From Opitutia bacterium (GTDB taxonomy: Bacteria > Verrucomicrobiota > Verrucomicrobiia > Opitutales > UBA953): a stretch of DNA of 7,510 bases. Where the stretch lies: the NCBI GenBank assembly GCA_003485955.1, contig DNHH01000115.1, forward strand, positions 6,412-13,921, in the 5' to 3' direction. The translations under genes and the position numbers were made by a program. The notes under the pieces were generated by a model, which worked only from the letters and a program-made list of their open reading frames with translations, was not told the DNA's origin and searched no databases. Positions within the stretch are counted from its first letter, which is position 1. Every line of letters starts with the position of its first letter. Shown one piece after another: positions 7,440 to 7,510 of this stretch.

Positions 7440-7485
7440 ATGCCTTTCATGAAATCTCGTCTCTTCATTACAACGCCGCTGCTCT
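7440..7485 (+). CDS. 5' fragment of a probable secreted-protein gene, truncated by the contig end
   Basis: From the ATG at 7440 the frame reads MPFMKSRLFITTPLL before it runs into adapter sequence. An in-frame ATG at 7449 gives MKSRLFITTPLL. Either start yields a basic residue pair followed by a hydrophobic stretch, like the beginning of a signal peptide. It lies 39 bases after the sulfatase stop in the same direction, so co-transcription is plausible. AGGGG at 7422-7426 is the only purine-rich stretch upstream and is rather far from the start. Only 15 residues are genuine, so no function can be given. Confidence 0.4.
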
Positions 7486-7510
7486 AGATCGGAAGAGCGT
7501 CGTGTAGGGA
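7486..7510. other. Illumina TruSeq adapter remnant (sequencing artefact)
   Basis: All 25 terminal bases, starting AGATCGGAAGAGCGTCGTG, match from memory the reverse complement of the 3' end of the Illumina TruSeq universal (P5-side) adapter. This is what read-through past a short insert leaves when it is not trimmed. It sits exactly at the window end, so it also marks the end of the contig. These bases should be removed and not translated. Confidence 0.96.

Overview
The window looks like the end of a metagenome-assembled contig from a free-living Gram-negative bacterium, most plausibly of the PVC group (Verrucomicrobiota, perhaps Opitutae-like). This rests on gene content: a secreted formylglycine sulfatase, a DapF-type epimerase, a SWIM/SNF2 protein and TatC. 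It also fits that none of the five complete genes has a convincing Shine-Dalgarno sequence. No rRNA or other marker is present, so the assignment is an inference of modest confidence. Coding density is very high, base composition looks close to balanced, and there is no gene-free stretch over 300 bases.

Layout. Positions 1-121 are non-coding and hold a perfect 7-bp hairpin. A secreted Ser-rich protein with a DnaJ-like CxxCxGxG motif follows on the + strand (122-1078). It converges with a single base between stop codons on a minus-strand cluster that reads, in its own direction, dapF-like epimerase (5772-4918), SNF2/SWIM helicase-like ATPase (4843-1952), tatC (1949-1080). The SNF2 stop and the tatC start are two bases apart, so these two are probably co-transcribed and translationally coupled. 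An 89-bp divergent intergenic region separates the cluster from a + strand sulfatase (5862-7400). After that, a new secreted-protein gene appears to begin at 7440.

The last 25 bases (7486-7510) are not biological. They match the reverse complement of the 3' end of the Illumina TruSeq universal adapter, so genuine sequence stops near 7485.

How the genes relate. The cluster mixes housekeeping roles: cell-wall/lysine precursor epimerisation, DNA- or RNA-associated remodelling, and export of folded proteins. The sulfatase has a Sec-type rather than a twin-arginine leader, so it is not an evident substrate of the neighbouring TatC. The most interesting point is that the DapF-like protein keeps the family fold motifs but has serine (codon TCA both times) at both positions where the two catalytic cysteines are expected. 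I do not see a defence system, mobile element, CRISPR array or RNA gene here.
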